From: Myxococcaceae bacterium
GTDB taxonomy: Bacteria; Myxococcota; Myxococcia; Myxococcales; Myxococcaceae
Assembly: GCA_018262385.1 (NCBI GenBank)
Contig: JAGSPQ010000062.1
Span: 1-9,234, forward strand
Direction of reading: 5' to 3'
Length of the DNA stretch: 9,234 nt
In this document: in pieces, positions 1-6,880 of the stretch
Layout of the letters: the number at the start of each line of letters is the position of its first letter
How positions within the stretch are numbered: the first letter of the stretch is position 1
Program-made: the position numbers and the translations under genes
Notes under the pieces: generated by a model
Told to the model about the DNA's origin: nothing
The model's input: only the letters and a program-made list of their open reading frames with translations
Database searches by the model: none

Positions 1-464
1 AGCGAGAACAGCTCGACCATCGTCCGGCCGAACGGCAGCGCGCACCCCAGGCACAGCAGGGTCGCGGCCATCCCGATCGTCGAGTTCTGCCAGCTCGCCA
101 GCTCCCAGCCGCCCTGCCACGCCAGCGGCGCCTCGGAGAACGGCACCAGGTAGAAGATCGGCCACCCCGCTCCGCTGCCGGCGAGGTCACAGACCAGGTG
201 GAGGTGAAACGCGGCGAGCGCGAACACCAGCACCCGCGCCTTCTCGTTCGCCACCGCCGCCAGCAGCCCGCAGATCACCCCCGCGGCAATCACCCCGTGG
301 GTGAGCAGGTGGTGCCAGCGCGCGTACGCGTCCTCACTGACGAGGATCGTCAGCCCGTCGAGGTCGGGCAGCAGCCCCGCGGCCGTCACCAGAGCGCGAT
401 CGCGCCGGCTGTTCAGCTTCTGAGCGACCAGCCAGGCGAGCTCGCCATGGACGATCGGATTCAA
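1..464 (-). CDS. DUF457/YdjM-like membrane-bound metal-dependent hydrolase (partial, C-terminus beyond left edge)
   Basis: My reading of the reverse strand gives an open frame that starts at a TTG (464-462) directly after the pcnB stop and runs off the left edge, about 154 residues. It begins M-N-P-I-V-H-G-E-L-A-W, which resembles starts I associate with this family. It then shows a PDLDG motif after an RDRALVTAAG stretch, a WHHLLTHG motif, a hydrophobic helix (GVIAAGVICGLLAAVA), and a second helix with FHLHLVCD. The histidine/aspartate motifs embedded in membrane helices are typical of the DUF457 'metal-dependent hydrolase' group (LexA-regulated YdjM in E. coli). The reaction is not known for the family. 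Starting at any later GTG would remove the conserved N-terminal His, so I prefer TTG although I see no Shine-Dalgarno; translation probably depends on re-initiation after pcnB. Family call fairly good, biological role unknown. Confidence 0.75.
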   Translation of the reverse strand, partial: MNPIVHGELAWLVAQKLNSRRDRALVTAAGLLPDLDGLTILVSEDAYARWHHLLTHGVIAAGVICGLLAAVANEKARVLVFALAAFHLHLVCDLAGSGAGWPIFYLVPFSEAPLAWQGGWELASWQNSTIGMAATLLCLGCALPFGRTMVELFS

Positions 465-2018
465 TCAGACCGGCTGAGACGAAGGCGGCACCGGGGCCGC
501 ACCGGCGCCCTCGGCCCCGTTGGGCCCGCGGCGCTTGCGGCGGCGCCGGCGCTTGCGGGGACCCGGCCCCATCGCCGGCGCGTCGGCCGACGGAGTCGGA
601 GCGGCGCCGGTCTTCCACTGATCGAGCTCCGCCCGGAACTCGTCGGTCGCCTCGACCCACACCTCGAACACCTTCAGCGACTCGTTGAACAGCGGGTGCT
701 TGCGGAAGCTCATCAGCCCGCCCCGCCGGCGGCGCTGGCCGGACAAGGTGCGCTGGGCGATCAGGATCATCCGGCAGCGCTCGGCGATGCGGCGGGGGAG
801 GCGCGCGGTCTGCACCAGCTCCTGCAGCAGCTGCTCGATCGCCTGGGCCACGCTCGGCCGCCCGTCCTGCGCTTCGTTGGACTCCGGCTCGTCGAGCGCG
901 ACCGGCAGCAGCAGCGCCGCCAGCAGCATCGAGTCCTCGAACGGCGCGCCCGAGTTCACCAGCGTGTCGAGCGCCTCGGCGAAGCCCCAGTACGCGTCCT
1001 GCCCTTCGGCGTCCTGCTCGTTGAGCCAGTCGTTCAGCGGCTTGAGCAACACCTTCAGCGCGTCGAGCGCGCGCAGCAGCTTGAGGCTGGGGGCCGACAC
1101 TCCGCCGCGAATCAGGCGAAAGGTCTCTTCCAGCAGCCGGGGCGCCGAGCAGCGCGACAGATCCTCGACCGCCGCCTCCATCGCCGCGTAGGTCCGCGAC
1201 TCGATGTCGAACTCCAGCTTGCAGGCGAAGCGCACCCCGCGCAGCAGCCGCACCGGATCCTCGCGCATCCGCACCTCGGGATCGCCGATGGTCCGGATCT
1301 CTTTGCTCGCCAGGTCGCGCAGCCCGCGCACGTAGTCGATCACCTTGCCCGCGCCGGGATCATAGAAGAGCCCGTTGATGGTGAAGTCGCGCCGGCGCGC
1401 ATCTTCGATCGCGGTGCCGAACACGTTGTCTTCGTCGATGAACAGGTCGGGCTGCTTCTTCTCCACCACCGGAGCGGCGAACACGAGCGGCACCGGCAGA
1501 TCCTCCATCGGCACCTCGGCGTCCGAGTCGGCCAGCACGTCGGCCACCACCGCCTCGCGGCTGACCTCGGCGACGCCTTCCAGGTCGGCGACCGCCATCT
1601 CGGCAGTGACCTCGGTGCGGATGTCGCCCTCGGCGGCTTCCGACGGCTGGGGCGGCTCCTCGGCCGGAGGAATCGGGCTGGCGCGGAAGGTGGAGACCTC
1701 GAGGATCTTCCCCCCCTTGAAGTACACGTGCGCCAGCCGGAACCGGCGGCCGATCAGGCGGCTGTTGCGGAACAGATCGCGCACCTGGTTGGGCGTCGCG
1801 CTGGTGGCGATGTCGAAGTCCTTCGGCGAACGGTTGACCAGCAGGTCGCGCACGCAGCCGCCGACCAGGTAGGCCTCGTAGCCGTGCTGGCGCAGCCGCA
1901 GCACCACCCGCACCGCGTCGGCGTCGAGGCGGGCCGGATCAATCTGAGGGCCAGCGGGAACTACAGCGGCAGCCGCGTCGGGCGTCGTGCCAGGGGTCTC
2001 TTCGTTGTTTTGCGTCAT
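465..2018 (-). CDS. pcnB: Poly(A) polymerase PcnB (class II nucleotidyltransferase)
   Basis: Adds poly(A) tails to RNA 3' ends from ATP, marking transcripts for decay. The 517-aa product has the nucleotidyltransferase core: GGCVRD at 53-58, KDFDIATSA with the metal-binding D67 and D69, and a third carboxylate likely at E107 (KILEVSTFR). The stretch LFRNSRLIGRRFRLAHV (about 82-98) is the form seen in PcnB rather than in CCA-adding enzymes. RRRDFTINGLFYD (208-220) and RMREDPVRLLRGVRFA follow. Two things are odd. An acidic, proline-rich insert of about 83 residues (114-196) separates the third carboxylate from DNVFG; E. coli PcnB has roughly 28 residues there from memory. The C-terminus carries an Arg/Lys tail (about 487-497) encoded partly by an 18-bp-spaced direct repeat (530-540 and 548-558), which may help RNA binding. 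ATG start with only a weak purine-rich leader (GAAAGA). It lies 101 bp after the HAD gene and abuts the DUF457 gene. Confidence 0.93.
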   Translation of the reverse strand: MTQNNEETPGTTPDAAAAVVPAGPQIDPARLDADAVRVVLRLRQHGYEAYLVGGCVRDLLVNRSPKDFDIATSATPNQVRDLFRNSRLIGRRFRLAHVYFKGGKILEVSTFRASPIPPAEEPPQPSEAAEGDIRTEVTAEMAVADLEGVAEVSREAVVADVLADSDAEVPMEDLPVPLVFAAPVVEKKQPDLFIDEDNVFGTAIEDARRRDFTINGLFYDPGAGKVIDYVRGLRDLASKEIRTIGDPEVRMREDPVRLLRGVRFACKLEFDIESRTYAAMEAAVEDLSRCSAPRLLEETFRLIRGGVSAPSLKLLRALDALKVLLKPLNDWLNEQDAEGQDAYWGFAEALDTLVNSGAPFEDSMLLAALLLPVALDEPESNEAQDGRPSVAQAIEQLLQELVQTARLPRRIAERCRMILIAQRTLSGQRRRRGGLMSFRKHPLFNESLKVFEVWVEATDEFRAELDQWKTGAAPTPSADAPAMGPGPRKRRRRRKRRGPNGAEGAGAAPVPPSSQPV

Positions 2019-2040
2019 TCGTTCTTTCGCCCAACCAGAA

Positions 2041-2059
2041 GGCCTCCAAGGGGGAGGCC
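2041..2059 (-). terminator. Small hairpin between the HAD gene and pcnB (weak terminator or pcnB leader element)
   Basis: A perfect 7-bp inverted repeat (GGCCTCC / GGAGGCC) with a 5-nt loop lies in the 101-bp gap upstream of pcnB. Read on the minus strand it is followed by TTCTGGTT, a poor U-tract, so it may only partly terminate the glt-plsX-HAD transcript or act as a leader structure of pcnB. A 10-bp palindrome (CGGTATACCG, 2074-2083) lies just upstream, with a TATACC that could serve as a -10 element, but I see no convincing -35. Confidence 0.35.
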
Positions 2060-2119
2060 ACGGGGACTGAGGGCGGTATACCGAAAAGCCCGCCGTATTT
2101 CCTAATCACGTAACCCGCT

Positions 2120-3154
2120 TCAGCGCTTCTTGCCCTTTTTGTCCCTCGGCCGGGCGTCGTCGATCAGCGACAGGTAGTCGACGTCCCTCACCGGGGGAGG
2201 CGCTGGAATTGCGCCCAGCGCCGCGATTCGCTTGGTGAAGGCGGCGAGGATGTCCGGCACCGGCCGCACCGAGTTGAGCAGCGCCTGGGGCCCCGAGAGC
2301 GCCTCGGTCAGCGCCTGGGCCACCTGGGCCATCGGCAGCCCCCGCCGCATCAGATCCTGAAACGAGTTCGACAGGGTGAGCAGGTTGTAGCCGGCGGTCT
2401 GGATCATCTCGACCGCCACCTTCACCACCTGGGTCGCGGTCAGGTGCCCGTCGGCCATCAACACCAGCGCCGCCTGGAAGTAGTTGAAGATCGGCACCAC
2501 CCGCGGGCCGTACTTGCCGAAGAACGCGGGCGGGGTCAGCCGGTCGAGGTTGATGAAGATCCGCCGCACCGGGTCGGAGACGCCGATCTTCTCCCACTGC
2601 CGCATGATGCGGGTGATGTCGTCGGGGTAGACCTCGGAGGCCTCGAGCACCCGGTACACCACCGGCTCGTTCACCCGCCGGGCCACCATGTCCGCGTAGA
2701 GCGAGTAGATGAACGCGTCGGCCTCGGCGTCGTCGCCGAAGAGCACCTCCTCGGAGTCCACCGGCGCGCGCGCCCGGCTCTCGAGCAGCACCGGCAGCTT
2801 GTAGCCGACCTGTCCGCGCAGCGCCTTGAACCGGCCGCGGAGGAGGTTGCTGACGTTGTCCTTGAGCACCAGCTCGTCGAACTCCACCCCGTCGAGCTTC
2901 AGCTTCTCGGACAACACCGCCCGCATCTGGGTCGGGCTGCCCGAGACGATGCACAGCCGCGAGTCGCCCCGCGCCTTCAGCTCGCGAATCAGCGCCGCCG
3001 CGCCGGGCACCGCCTTCTTCTCGCCCGCCTTCTGGAGCGCAGTCCTCACCAGCTGCCGCAGCGAATCGAAGTCCGTCTGCAGGTACGTCTTGTCCAGATC
3101 CCACCGGTAGATCCGCTTCGGCGGCACCGGGTCGATGCGGTCGACGAGGCTCAC
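2120..3154 (-). CDS. HAD-superfamily phosphatase-domain protein, App1/DUF2183-like
   Basis: The 344-aa product has the motif order of HAD-fold phosphatases. Motif I is WDLDKT with D19 (nucleophile) and D21 (general acid/base). Motif II is IVSGSPTQM (S71). A conserved lysine follows, probably K119 in VGYKLPVLLE, and an acidic motif FGDDAEAD (139-146) would bind Mg2+. The spacing and the late GDD-x3-D motif resemble the App1/DUF2183 group, whose yeast member dephosphorylates phosphatidate; this substrate is not shown here. The C-terminal half (about 160-344) is helical-looking and unassigned, ending in a lysine-rich tail. No signal peptide, so cytoplasmic. The start is GTG, overlapping the plsX stop by 4 bases (GTGA), with AGGAGGGG about 11-13 nt upstream inside plsX, implying coupled translation. 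Next to PlsX, a role in phospholipid turnover is a reasonable inference. Its family assignment is firmer than its function. Confidence 0.72.
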   Translation of the reverse strand: MSLVDRIDPVPPKRIYRWDLDKTYLQTDFDSLRQLVRTALQKAGEKKAVPGAAALIRELKARGDSRLCIVSGSPTQMRAVLSEKLKLDGVEFDELVLKDNVSNLLRGRFKALRGQVGYKLPVLLESRARAPVDSEEVLFGDDAEADAFIYSLYADMVARRVNEPVVYRVLEASEVYPDDITRIMRQWEKIGVSDPVRRIFINLDRLTPPAFFGKYGPRVVPIFNYFQAALVLMADGHLTATQVVKVAVEMIQTAGYNLLTLSNSFQDLMRRGLPMAQVAQALTEALSGPQALLNSVRPVPDILAAFTKRIAALGAIPAPPPVRDVDYLSLIDDARPRDKKGKKR

Positions 3155-4224
3155 GATGCTTTGAGCCCCTCCTGAATCGAGCGGGCCAGATCATTGGCGA
3201 CCGCCTTGGCCGCCACCTTCCCGGCGTTGGTGATCGCCCGGGCCTTCGAGCGCCCGTGGGCCTTGATGAAGATTCGATCGAACCCGAGGATCGGCGCCCC
3301 GCCGTACTGCTCCCAGTCGGTGACCTCTTTGATCCGCTCGAAGCCGCCCGAGAGCATCGCCAGCCCCGCCCGCCACAGCAGCTTCTCTTTGTAGGCGTAC
3401 TTCGCCAGCGCCATCACCGTCTCGTGCACGCCCTCGAGCATCTTCAGGCAGACGTTGCCGACGAAGCCGTCGCAGACGATCACGTCGGCGGTGCCCTTGG
3501 GGATGTCGACCCCCTCGACGTTGCCGATGAAGCGCAGGCCCTTCACGTGCTGCAGCCGGGCGTTGGCCTCGACCACCCGCGGCGGCCCCTTCTGCGCCTC
3601 GGTGCCGTTCGACAGCAGCGCGACCGAGGGGTTGGGGTTTCGGGAGATGATCCGCGAGTAGGCGGCGCCCATCACCGCGAACGCGACCAGATCATCGGCG
3701 GTGGCGTCGACCGTCGCGCCGACGTCGAGGATCAACGAGAACGGGTCGTCCTTCTCTCCCCGGGTGCTCTGGGTCGGGTAGACGGTGGCCAGCGCGGCCC
3801 GCTTCACCCCGGGGATCAGCTTGAAGGTCCGGGCGCAGGCCAGCACCCCCGCCCCGGTGTTGCCGGCCGAGACCAGCGCCTCGGCCTCGCCCGCCGCCAC
3901 CAACTGGGCGGCGACCAGCACCGACGCGTCCCGCTTGTCGTCGAGCGCCGCCGCGGGCTTCTCGTGCATCGCGACGAACTGGGCGGCGTGGTGCACCACC
4001 ACCCGCTCGGCGTTGTGGCGAATGCTCGACAGCGCGTGATCGATCAGCCCCCGATCACCGACGAACAGCGCGTGGATGTGGGGGGTGTCGAGCGTCAGCT
4101 GCGCCGCGCCGCGAATGATCTCTTCCGGCCCGTGATCGGATCCCATCACGTCGAACGCGATCGTGACCGGGCGAACCGGCCCCGCCGCCGGAGGCGTCTG
4201 CGCTGCTTTGCTCTTCTTGGCCAC
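3151..4224 (-). CDS. plsX: Phosphate acyltransferase PlsX
   Basis: PlsX converts acyl-ACP and phosphate to acyl-phosphate, the donor used by PlsY in the first step of bacterial phospholipid synthesis; it acts at the inner face of the cytoplasmic membrane. The 357-aa product shows the family signatures in order: FDVMGSDHGP (24-33), SAGNTGA, LILDVGA, LLSNGTEAQKG, DVIVCDGFVGNV-x-LK, and YGGAPILGFDRIFIKAHG-x-S near the C-terminus. I chose the GTG at 4224, giving an N-terminal extension of about 20 residues rich in Ala, Pro and Lys ahead of the first beta strand; GGGGGTGG about 8 nt upstream can serve as ribosome binding site. There is no in-frame alternative start before the DVMG motif. The gene starts 14 bases after the gltC stop. 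plsX usually sits with rpmF and fabH; neither is visible here, so its place between gltC and a HAD gene is unusual. Confidence 0.94.
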   Translation of the reverse strand: MAKKSKAAQTPPAAGPVRPVTIAFDVMGSDHGPEEIIRGAAQLTLDTPHIHALFVGDRGLIDHALSSIRHNAERVVVHHAAQFVAMHEKPAAALDDKRDASVLVAAQLVAAGEAEALVSAGNTGAGVLACARTFKLIPGVKRAALATVYPTQSTRGEKDDPFSLILDVGATVDATADDLVAFAVMGAAYSRIISRNPNPSVALLSNGTEAQKGPPRVVEANARLQHVKGLRFIGNVEGVDIPKGTADVIVCDGFVGNVCLKMLEGVHETVMALAKYAYKEKLLWRAGLAMLSGGFERIKEVTDWEQYGGAPILGFDRIFIKAHGRSKARAITNAGKVAAKAVANDLARSIQEGLKAS

Positions 4225-4238
4225 CCGCCACCCCCAAC

Positions 4239-6122
4239 CTACGGACTTGCGCTCGCTTCCTTGCGCTCCGAGGCCGGCGCTTCGCGTTCGACGCAGCTCT
4301 TGGTCAGCGTGTACTGGTAGGTGCCCAGCTCGTCCCGCCAGTACTCGCCGACGTACGGCCAGTAGAGGTGGTCGTCGCTCACCGCCACGCTGTAGGCGAC
4401 CTTCTTCACGATCTCGGTCTTCTTCCCTTCCGGCCCCAGCTGGGTCTCGAGGAAGTCCTTCTCCTTGGCGTTGGTCTCGAACTTGATGCGCAGGCCGTTG
4501 GCGCGCAGGGTCTTCAGCGCGACCAGCTCGAACTCCAGCTTGCTCTTCGCCATCTGGCCGGCGGTCTTGATCAGCTCGGCGCGCTGGGTCTTCAACCCCT
4601 CGATCAGCGACTTGGCGAGGTTGCTGAACTTGAACGGGTCGGACTTGGTGCCAAAGCCGTCGATCTCGCCCTCGAGCTCGGTGATCGAGTCGGCGGTCTT
4701 CTTCAGATCCTTGTCGGTCAGCGCCAGCTTCAGGATGCGCTCGAGCAGCTCGTCGGTGCCCCGCTTCTCGATCCCTTCCTTGTTCTTCTTCTGAATCTTG
4801 TCGAGCACCTCGAAGTAGGCGGCGGCGTCCATGTCCTTGTCGACCAGCGCCGACAGCTCTTCCTGCACCGGGCCGTAGATCCGCTCGAAGTCCTCGATGA
4901 TCGACAGCGACTCGCGGTAGCGGCAGTTCTCGTAATAGATCACCGCTTTGAGGATCAGCGCCTCGGGGAAGTACTCGTCGCGGAAGAACGGCGAGGCGAG
5001 GGTGATCAGGTTGCCCAGCGACTGCTCGTACTGGCCGATGCGGTAGTTGGCCCAGCTGCCCTCGAAGAGCGCCTCGAGCCACTGGGTGTTCCCGCGCTCG
5101 ACCTTGTTGAAATAGAAGATCGCGTAGCGGTTCTGGCGCGCGCCGTAGTGGGTGCGGCCCAGCTGCATGAACGCCAGCTCGCGCAGCGCCTGCAGCGCCC
5201 GCACCTCGGCGGTGATCGGCCCGGGCGGAGTGCGGGTGACGCGGATCACTTCCTTCATCGCCTCCAGCGCGCTCTCGGGCTTGTTCTCGCGGAAGTAGGC
5301 CAGCCCCTCGAGGTACTTCGCCTTCGGGTAGAAGACGTCGCCCTTGGGGATCATCAGGATCAGCCGCTTCACCTCGTCGAAGCTCTTGTTCGCCTCGCCG
5401 GTCTGCGGAGGGTCGACCTCGTCGAGCGCCTTGCCGCGCACGAAGTAGTAGCGCGCCAGCAGGTACCGGAACTCGTTGCGGAACCGCTCGGGGAACTCGA
5501 AGTTGGCGTACTTGGCGATCTCGTTGAGCACCACCTGCTCGTTCACCGTCTTGCGGCTGATGAAGAACAGCCACTCGAGCGAGCTCTTGAAGAACTTCGT
5601 CTGCGGTCCGCGCGAGAGGATGGCGGAGAACTGCCCCAGGCTCGAGTGGTACATCCCCAGCCGGTAGAGCGTCTTGGCGAGGAAGTACTGGGCCTCGACC
5701 GACAGCGCGGCGAACTTCGGGTCGTTCATCAGGTCCGAGCAGGTCAGCGCCGCCTGCTCGTACTGCTCGTTCTTGAACTGGTTGATGCAGACGTCGAGCT
5801 TCTGCCGATCGCCCGACTTCCCGGTCACGTCGACCGCGTCGAAGCTCATCGTCGGAGCGGACTTGACGTCTTTCTTCTCCGGCTTGGCGTCCGCCTTCGG
5901 ATCCGGCTGGCTCAGGTCCAGCCCGCCTTCGGGCATCGGCACCGCGCCCTCTTCTTCCTTCTTCTCGTCTTTCTTCTCGTCCTTCTTGCCGTTGGCGGGC
6001 TTCTTCTTCTTCTTCTTCGCGCCGCCCAGATCCAGCCCTTCGAAGTTCATCTGGGCGTACGCCACCATCGGGCTGGCGAAGGCCAGCAGCGTCCCCACCA
6101 CCAGTGCTCGTTGAAGTTTCAT
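4239..6122 (-). CDS. gltC: Periplasmic TPR protein, gliding motility GltC
   Basis: In M. xanthus, GltC is a periplasmic TPR protein thought to bridge the inner-membrane motor and the outer-membrane GltA/GltB platform in A-motility. The product (627 aa from the ATG) has a signal peptide (MKLQRALVVG...VAYA, cleavage near residue 23/24). A disordered linker follows with K36-K41, KKDEKKDEKK and Pro/Ala/Glu-rich sequence to about residue 90. A long helical region with TPR-like pairs runs from about 105 onwards, e.g. AQYFLAKTLYRLGMYHSSL (about 144-162) and RYLLARYYFVRGKA. Short F-x-x-[LV]-D-[LV] motifs recur at 27-32 (FEGLDL) and 94-99 (FDAVDV), with GGLDLS at 66-71. The assignment rests on architecture and on the order gltB-gltA-gltC, which matches what I recall for M. 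xanthus MXAN_2539-2541. A GTG at 6131 would add three residues and overlap gltA by 4 bases. Stop lies 14 bases before plsX. Confidence 0.8.
   Translation of the reverse strand: MKLQRALVVGTLLAFASPMVAYAQMNFEGLDLGGAKKKKKKPANGKKDEKKDEKKEEEGAVPMPEGGLDLSQPDPKADAKPEKKDVKSAPTMSFDAVDVTGKSGDRQKLDVCINQFKNEQYEQAALTCSDLMNDPKFAALSVEAQYFLAKTLYRLGMYHSSLGQFSAILSRGPQTKFFKSSLEWLFFISRKTVNEQVVLNEIAKYANFEFPERFRNEFRYLLARYYFVRGKALDEVDPPQTGEANKSFDEVKRLILMIPKGDVFYPKAKYLEGLAYFRENKPESALEAMKEVIRVTRTPPGPITAEVRALQALRELAFMQLGRTHYGARQNRYAIFYFNKVERGNTQWLEALFEGSWANYRIGQYEQSLGNLITLASPFFRDEYFPEALILKAVIYYENCRYRESLSIIEDFERIYGPVQEELSALVDKDMDAAAYFEVLDKIQKKNKEGIEKRGTDELLERILKLALTDKDLKKTADSITELEGEIDGFGTKSDPFKFSNLAKSLIEGLKTQRAELIKTAGQMAKSKLEFELVALKTLRANGLRIKFETNAKEKDFLETQLGPEGKKTEIVKKVAYSVAVSDDHLYWPYVGEYWRDELGTYQYTLTKSCVEREAPASERKEASASP
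6001..6018 (-). repeat. (AAG)6 trinucleotide tract encoding six lysines in GltC
   Basis: Six perfect TTC units on the plus strand (AAG on the coding strand) encode Lys36-Lys41 of GltC. Further AAG/GAG-rich sequence at about 5950-5990 encodes the KKDEKKDEKKEEE stretch. Slippage by whole units would change the number of lysines without a frameshift. Confidence 0.85.
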
Positions 6123-6134
6123 CGCGGTCACCCT
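6123..6134 (-). promoter_or_regulatory. Ribosome binding site deciding the gltC start
   Basis: On the minus strand AGGG(TGA) at 6134-6128 precedes the ATG at 6122-6120 with 8 nt between AGGG and the start codon. The TGA within this motif is the gltA stop. The competing GTG (6131-6129) has no comparable upstream purine tract, so the ATG is preferred and gltA/gltC are separated by 5 bases. Confidence 0.55.
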
Positions 6135-6880
6135 GGATCGAAGCTGAGCGGGAGGAAGATGCTCAAGCCCAGCTCGCCCATCAGCTGATTGCGGAAGCTG
6201 GACTTTGCCAGCGAGTCCCCGACGGCGGGGAAGGACTCGTTGTAGAGCAGGTCGCGCAGCTCGAGCCGCACGCAGAGGAACTTGTTGATGAAGAACCGGC
6301 CCCCGATGCCGATGTTTCCGCCCACCGTCGGCGAGTTCTGCGGCCCGTACATGATGAAGGTCGGCCCCAGCGCCAGGTACATGTTGAACTCGAGGAACTT
6401 CTCGGCGACCAGGCCGATCTTTCCGTAGATCGGAGACAGCTGCAGCTCGAGCCCGGCGTTGAGGCTCATCTGCCCGAAGGCGGCGTTGCTGGTCAGCTCG
6501 AGCTCGGTCGGAGCGCGGCAGGTGCGGCCGCCGGTCGCCCCGGTGGTGCAGATCAGCGCCGCGCCCGAGACGGTCGAGATGCTGTAGCCGCCCCGCAGGC
6601 CGAGCGCGACCATCTCGGTGAAGTGGTAGGTGAGCGCGAGGGTCGGGGTGTACTTGGCGAAGAACGCGTCCTTCACCGAGATGCCGATGCCGGGGCTCGC
6701 CTCGAAGCGGCCCTTCATCAGGAACTGGTGGCCGGAGACCGGGCGCACCCGCTCGCGCAGCGGCCCCGCGGCGTCCTTGTCGGCCTCCGAGACGTCGCCC
6801 GCCTCTTCTTCGCTCTTCTGCGCGAACGCGACGACCGGCAGCAGCGCGGCCAACAGCGACAGCCGGATCAAGGTCCTCAT
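6128..6880 (-). CDS. gltA: Outer-membrane beta-barrel protein, gliding motility GltA
   Basis: A 250-aa protein with a signal peptide (MRTLIRLSLLAALLPVVAFA, cleavage before Q21) and a short acidic linker (22-40). From about residue 52 there are alternating polar/hydrophobic strands separated by glycine- and asparagine-rich turns, ending GELGLSIFLPLSF near the C-terminus, as in outer-membrane barrels. It belongs with the myxobacterial outer-membrane beta-barrel family that includes GltA and GltB, which in M. xanthus form the outer-membrane platform of the gliding complex. C111 and C121 lie in a Gly/Thr-rich loop and could form a disulfide. The ATG at 6880 overlaps the gltB stop (ATGA) and follows GGGAGG (6890-6885), 4 nt before the start; the frame remains open further upstream but that part lies inside gltB and lacks a signal peptide at its start. 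GltA versus GltB is decided by gene order and could be swapped. It resembles the GltB product along its length. Confidence 0.75.
   Translation of the reverse strand: MRTLIRLSLLAALLPVVAFAQKSEEEAGDVSEADKDAAGPLRERVRPVSGHQFLMKGRFEASPGIGISVKDAFFAKYTPTLALTYHFTEMVALGLRGGYSISTVSGAALICTTGATGGRTCRAPTELELTSNAAFGQMSLNAGLELQLSPIYGKIGLVAEKFLEFNMYLALGPTFIMYGPQNSPTVGGNIGIGGRFFINKFLCVRLELRDLLYNESFPAVGDSLAKSSFRNQLMGELGLSIFLPLSFDPG

Noticed and set aside
530..558. Direct repeat GGCGCTTGCGG with an 18-bp period
   Set aside because: It encodes the Arg/Lys tail of PcnB (K-R5-K-R2); coding composition explains it, so it is not listed as a separate element.
198..2105. 635-aa open frame on the plus strand opposite pcnB
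   Set aside because: It is rich in Arg, His, Gln and Leu with no recognisable domain and lies opposite a gene with complete PcnB motifs. G/C bias at third codon positions explains the lack of stops.
2106..3194. 362-aa minus-strand frame overlapping the HAD gene
   Set aside because: Arg/Gly/Ala-rich composition, while the other minus-strand frame has the full set of HAD motifs.
4225..5574. N-terminal half of the long frame that ends with PlsX
   Set aside because: The upstream part overlaps gltC in another frame and has no PlsX sequence; PlsX homology begins only after the GTG at 4224, so this is not a fusion.
4368..6188. 606-aa open frame on the plus strand opposite gltC
   Set aside because: Low-complexity Leu/Val/Arg/His composition without motifs or a signal; a shadow of the GltC coding strand.
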